DNA from: Tardiphaga alba
Lineage (GTDB): Bacteria; Pseudomonadota; Alphaproteobacteria; Rhizobiales; Xanthobacteraceae
Length of the DNA stretch: 64,000 nucleotides
Direction: 5' to 3'
NCBI RefSeq assembly: GCF_018279705.1
Contig: NZ_CP036498.1
Location: 1,195,001-1,259,000 of the forward strand
This document shows, piece after piece, positions 62,806 to 64,000 of this stretch (positions within the stretch are counted from its first letter, which is position 1; the number at the start of each line of letters is the position of its first letter). Both the position numbers and the translations under genes were made by a program. The notes under the pieces are model-generated. The model did no database searches, was not told the origin of the DNA, and saw nothing but the letters and a program-made list of their open reading frames with translations.

Positions 62806-64000
62806 GAAGACGCCCTCTGACCAGCAGACTGCCCCGGTCTCCCGCCGCAAGCTCGGCGTCGCCGGTGTGGTCGGCCTCGTCGTCGCTGGCAGCGTGGTCG
62901 TCACCGGCATCATGGCCCGGGCCAAGACGGATACGGAACTCAAGACCTGGACGGCTGAGCAGGCGATTCCGACGGTCGCCGTGGCGCTGCCAGGCAGCCG
63001 GCCGTTGAAGCCCACCCTGGACCTTCCTGGCCGCCTGGAGGCCTATTCCCGCGCGCCGATCTTCGGTCGCGTCTCCGGCTATCTGAAGAGCTGGGATGCC
63101 GATATGGGCGCGCAGGTGAAGGCCGGGCAGGTGATCGCTGAAATCGATGCGCCTGATCTCGACCAGCAGCTGCTGCAGGCCCGCGCCGATCTCGTCAGTC
63201 AGCAGTCCAGCGCCAAGCTGTCCGAAGCCACGCTGAACCGCCGCAAGACGCTGGTGGCCTCGAATTTCGTCTCCGCCCAAGAGATCGACGAGCGCACCGC
63301 GGACCTCAACAACAAGCGCGCCGCCGTGAAGTCCGGCGAGGCCAATGTGCAGCGCCTCGAGGCGCTGGCCGACTACAAGAAGATCACCGTGCCCTTCGAC
63401 GGCATCGTCACCCAGCGCAATACCGATGTCGGTGCGCTGATCTCCGGCGGCACCGGCACGGGTGCTGCGATGTTCGTGATCTCCGACGTCAGCAAGCTGC
63501 GCGTTTATGTGGAAGTGCCGCAGAACTTTGCGCCCGCGGTCCAGATCGGCACCAAGGCGACCATCACCGTGCCGGATCACCCGAACGAGGTGTTCGAGGC
63601 CACGGTGGAAGCCTCCTCGCGCGCGGTGGATATCGGCTCCGGCACCACGCGCATGCAGCTTCGCCTCGACAATCCCGACGGCAAGCTGATGCCCGGCGGT
63701 TTCGCCAATGTGAAACTCGCGCTCACCGGCACCGCCGCGCCGCTGCATGTGCCGGCCAGCGCCCTGATCTTCGGCCAGAAGGGGCTTCGCGTCGCCACCG
63801 TGACGCCGGATGACCGCATCCTGTTCAAGAGCATCACCATCGCCCGCGACCTCGGCCGCGAGATCGAGATCGGCTCGGGTATCACCGCTGACGACCGCAT
63901 CGTCACCGCGCCGCCGGATGGCCTGAACGACGGCGACAAGGTCCGCGTCACCGGCGGCCCCGCTGCCAAGGACGGCAAGCCGACGGCGGAGACGGAGAAG
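62795..64000 (+). CDS. RND efflux periplasmic adaptor subunit (cut by window end)
   Basis: The frame is open from ATG 62795 to the last base (402 codons visible). It overlaps the pump gene's end by 11 bases. N-terminal membrane anchor (about 20-42, 'GVAGVVGLVVAGSVVVTGIM'), the lipoyl-like segment 'GYLKSWDADMGAQVKAGQVI' with its mate 'YKKITVPFDGIVTQRNTDVG', a helical hairpin between them (about 120-190), and a beta-barrel domain after it ('LRVYVEVPQNFAPAVQIGTK'). Membrane fusion protein of an RND pump; bridges pump and outer-membrane channel. The C-terminus is likely nearly complete. Confidence 0.92.
   Translation, partial: MSTEKTPSDQQTAPVSRRKLGVAGVVGLVVAGSVVVTGIMARAKTDTELKTWTAEQAIPTVAVALPGSRPLKPTLDLPGRLEAYSRAPIFGRVSGYLKSWDADMGAQVKAGQVIAEIDAPDLDQQLLQARADLVSQQSSAKLSEATLNRRKTLVASNFVSAQEIDERTADLNNKRAAVKSGEANVQRLEALADYKKITVPFDGIVTQRNTDVGALISGGTGTGAAMFVISDVSKLRVYVEVPQNFAPAVQIGTKATITVPDHPNEVFEATVEASSRAVDIGSGTTRMQLRLDNPDGKLMPGGFANVKLALTGTAAPLHVPASALIFGQKGLRVATVTPDDRILFKSITIARDLGREIEIGSGITADDRIVTAPPDGLNDGDKVRVTGGPAAKDGKPTAETEK

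Overview
The window looks like a chromosomal segment from an alphaproteobacterium of the Bradyrhizobium/Rhodopseudomonas/Afipia group. The grounds are the high GC content, a fused trpE(G) gene behind a Trp-Trp leader peptide, a CcrM-type methyltransferase, and dense palindromic intergenic repeats of the kinds common in that group. The genus call is inference. I saw no rRNA, tRNA, CRISPR array, insertion sequence or prophage.

Layout. 1-4174: end of an epimerase gene, a flavin monooxygenase with a frameshift, a dienelactone hydrolase, two acetyltransferases and a VapBC-type toxin-antitoxin pair. 4207-7186: trpL leader peptide, attenuator, trpE(G) and apt. 7192-12410: two deviant ParA/MinD-like ATPases, an M48 membrane protease with a (frameshifted) LemA partner, a small secreted protein and an Rsm22-like methyltransferase. 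12606-23216: smc, dsbA-like, DUF721/DciA-like and mutY, an order I recall as conserved in Alphaproteobacteria. It is interrupted by an AT-richer accessory block (16.3-19.8 kb: a DUF1828-type two-gene cassette, a ParD-like/methionine aminopeptidase pair, a GFA protein and small genes) and by a HigBA-like module.

23217-36717: signalling genes (diguanylate cyclase, a PAS gene overlapping a chemotaxis-receptor gene), ccrM with two GANTC sites beside its start, a zinc peptidase, moaB, a MarR-GNAT fusion with a near-perfect operator palindrome, a glycosyltransferase, a radical SAM protein and rnhB. 36796-45063: membrane glycosyltransferase, uracil-DNA glycosylase, ETF-ubiquinone oxidoreductase, a TPR protein, ispE and an atypical SDR.

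45310-59298 is a catabolic region: a tartrate/malate-type dehydrogenase; a divergent locus with lysR, an M20 amidohydrolase and a 2-hydroxyacid dehydrogenase on one side and a DUF1445 hydro-lyase plus a complete Liv-type ABC importer on the other; then a complete set of threonate-catabolism enzymes (OtnC, LtnD, OtnI, OtnK). The window ends in an RND efflux operon, with a frameshifted pump gene and an adaptor cut by the window edge.

Four otherwise intact genes (FMO, lemA, rnhB, RND pump) each look one base short in or next to a short G/C run. The common pattern suggests base-calling error more than decay. Gene symbols and pathway roles are assigned from recognisable motifs and context; no database search was possible.
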